Shown here: one piece after another, positions 51,598-52,930 of the stretch | How the letters are laid out: every line of letters starts with the position of its first letter | How positions within the stretch are numbered: the first letter of the stretch is position 1 | From: Clostridia bacterium | Lineage (GTDB): Bacteria > Bacillota > Clostridia > Oscillospirales > Acutalibacteraceae | NCBI GenBank assembly: GCA_017522225.1 | Contig: JAFWZR010000029.1 | Location: 1 to 52,930, forward strand | Length of the DNA: 52,930 nt | Direction: 5' to 3' | Position numbers and translations under genes: made by a program | Notes under the pieces: generated by a model | Told to the model about the DNA's origin: nothing | The model's input: the letters and a program-made list of their open reading frames with translations, nothing else | The model's database searches: none

Positions 51598-52449
51598 TTA
51601 TTCTGCTTCAGGCTCAACAAACTCAGAACCAACAACAACAAAAGCTCTTAAATCCTTATTATAATCAATGGTTGTAACCGTATCCCCTATGTAATCAGCA
51701 TGGCTTGTAAAATGTGTATATGAATTACAAACTAATTCAAAATCGCCATCATTGTCCACATCTTTTACCACAGTCTTATAAGCTCTGTCAAAATAAGCAT
51801 GCATCGGATTAAGCGGATTACCGTTTTCATCGAAGAAGTCTTCTGTGAGTTTATCTTTATTATAACGGACTCTTGTCTGGTCACCTGTATAGATATTGTC
51901 AATTATAATTTCATAATTATCATTCAGTACAGAAGCATAACCAAAGTCACAATCTGAAGAGAATACCAAGTGAGGATACCCGTTTTCAAATGTCCATACC
52001 TGAGTTTCGTGTACACCGGCTCCGCCATTACCCATAAAATCGAAGCTTATTACAAGCTCTTTACAATCAGTATCACCGTTTATTTCGCAGTCTTCATAAG
52101 CTTCTACCAGTGCTCCGATACACATTGCATTAATATGCACATAATCCGAATTTTCATATACAACGTAAGTATCTACCTTGCCTGTTGCATAATTATCAGC
52201 ATTGGCAGTGATAACATGAATATCACCATCTTCAGATGTATAAATCTCCTCAACAAGGTCGATTTCTTCTTCCTTTAAAGCTGATTTCCAATCTCCGGTT
52301 TTCTCGACAGACTCAAAATTGTCATAATCAATTTGACAATCAAGCGGATGAATAACATCAATTTTTTCTTCCTTCTGACAACCGGACAACATCAATACAG
52401 CAAACGTCAGAAAAAACATAATACCCTTTTTAAATAATGAACTTTTCAT
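51598..52449 (-). CDS. Lipoprotein of unknown function with FG-GAP-like motif
   Basis: A 283-residue predicted lipoprotein with start MKSSLFKKGIMFF and lipobox LMLSGCQK. The mature part is acidic and rich in aspartate. VVKDVDNDGDFELVCNS resembles the calcium-binding FG-GAP/VCBS motif, and YVVYENSDYVHI and WTFENGYPHLVF are beta-strand-like. The family is not recognised. The ATG at 52449 has GGAGG eight bases upstream; a TTG at 52464 is not favoured. It is convergent with the rbr fragments and lies between the accessory region and the rRNA operon. Confidence 0.8.
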   Translation of the reverse strand: MKSSLFKKGIMFFLTFAVLMLSGCQKEEKIDVIHPLDCQIDYDNFESVEKTGDWKSALKEEEIDLVEEIYTSEDGDIHVITANADNYATGKVDTYVVYENSDYVHINAMCIGALVEAYEDCEINGDTDCKELVISFDFMGNGGAGVHETQVWTFENGYPHLVFSSDCDFGYASVLNDNYEIIIDNIYTGDQTRVRYNKDKLTEDFFDENGNPLNPMHAYFDRAYKTVVKDVDNDGDFELVCNSYTHFTSHADYIGDTVTTIDYNKDLRAFVVVGSEFVEPEAE

Positions 52450-52479
52450 CTGATTATCCTCCAAATATTAATTTTTATA

Positions 52480-52508
52480 ATTATATCACTTTCTACAAGC
52501 TTAAACAA
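52480..52508 (-). promoter_or_regulatory. Promoter of the FG-GAP-like lipoprotein gene
   Basis: Minus strand TTGTTT (52503-52508), 17-base spacer, TATAAT (52480-52485), 30 bases upstream of the ATG. Confidence 0.65.
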
Positions 52509-52563
52509 CAAAAAACTCATATCATTTTATTGAAAAAACGAGCAGAAACTTATATAAAAGTAT

Positions 52564-52591
52564 AAAAAACCGTAGCAAACGCTACGGTTTT
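52564..52591 (-). terminator. Terminator of the rRNA operon
   Basis: On the minus strand AAAACCGTAGC and GCTACGGTTTT (52566-52591) pair around GTTT, followed by TTTTTTATA. It lies about 100 bases after the end of 23S. The stretch between (52592-52691) contains no 5S rRNA gene. Confidence 0.85.
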
Positions 52592-52691
52592 AGTTCGAAA
52601 TTTGTTACGCACCTTCAAAACTGAACAAAGACATGTTTTAGTAAATCTGAGTTTTGCTTTTCGCTTTTTTGTTCCTGAACCAATTCACTAT

Positions 52692-52930
52692 GGTCAAGCC
52701 CTCGACCTATTAGTACTGCCCAGCTGAAAGTATCACTACTCTTACACCTGCAGCCTATCAACCTCATAGTCCTTGAGGGGTCTTACTAGCTTACGCTATG
52801 GGATATCTTATCTTGGAGGGGGCTTCACGCTTAGATGCTTTCAGCGTTTATCCCGTCCGCACTTAGCTGCCCAGCCGTGCCATTGGCATGACAACTGGTG
52901 CACCAGCGGTGCGTCCATCCCGGTCCTCTC
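52692..52930 (-). rRNA. 23S ribosomal RNA, 3' end (partial)
   Basis: The minus-strand reading of 52692-52930 is the 3' end of bacterial 23S rRNA: the conserved final helix GGTCGAGGGCTTGACC, the upstream GCGTGAAGCCCCCTCC, and GAGAGGACCGGGATGG at the window edge. The remainder of the gene lies outside. The exact 3' end is approximate. Confidence 0.93.

Overview
The window looks like chromosomal DNA of a low-to-medium GC, spore-forming, anaerobic member of the Bacillota, most likely a gut Clostridia of the Oscillospirales/Ruminococcaceae type. This rests on AddAB instead of RecBCD, sporulation genes (yunB, a ylmC/ymxH-type gene, a SpoVB-like flippase), the dgt-dnaG-sigA order, an IspH-ribosomal protein S1 fusion known from Clostridia, a reverse rubrerythrin with a PerR-type regulator, and several fucose/rhamnose glycosidases. 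The species cannot be fixed from the sequence alone.

Layout. 1-178: three tRNA genes on the minus strand (one cut by the edge, then Asp and Val). 370-14911: a housekeeping block, all minus strand: ligA, yunB, sigA, dnaG, dgt, a YigZ-type gene, rpmE, addA, addB. 15036-23547: carbohydrate genes (GH29 homologue, GH78 rhamnosidase, TIM-barrel isomerase, Gfo/Idh/MocA oxidoreductase) mixed with a strongly promoted 43-aa protein, a secreted ceramidase-like protein and a ylmC-type gene. 23576-36437: secreted or membrane hydrolases and lipid-type enzymes: a secreted PHP protein, an LCAT-like lipase, a three-gene unit (ceramidase-like, PHP, secreted lipase with a Big2-like tail that seems to start at CTG), a PM20D1-like M20 peptidase, an acyl-CoA ligase and a DUF1295 membrane enzyme. 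36613-42638: core metabolism (pdp; the operon FAD oxidoreductase-cmk-plsC-ispH/rpsA). 42774-45646: GH95 fucosidase with an overlapping HAD phosphatase gene. 46259-47227: perR-rbr oxidative stress operon. 47228-51500: an AT-rich accessory region. 51598-52449: lipoprotein. 52692-52930: 3' end of a 23S rRNA gene.

The most notable structure is the accessory region. The last 18 to 26 codons of rubrerythrin occur three times: at the end of the intact gene (47227), at 50838-50919 and at 51444-51500. The copies are diverged but almost wholly synonymous, and both downstream copies keep a stop codon and a terminator. The end of the intact gene uses codons (AAA, CAA, GGG) unlike the rest of that gene, while the farthest copy uses host-like codons. 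This fits successive integrations of elements that use the 3' end of rbr as attachment site and bring a replacement gene end. The cargo is a small zinc-ribbon protein, a frameshifted serine recombinase with three dyads resembling a resolvase res site, a DUF3795 protein, a GNAT acetyltransferase, a membrane acyltransferase and a DUF5412-like protein. No intact integrase lies in the window.

Promoters and terminators listed were found by eye against the sigma-A consensus and as hairpins followed by a T tract. Protein assignments come from motif recognition, not database searches.
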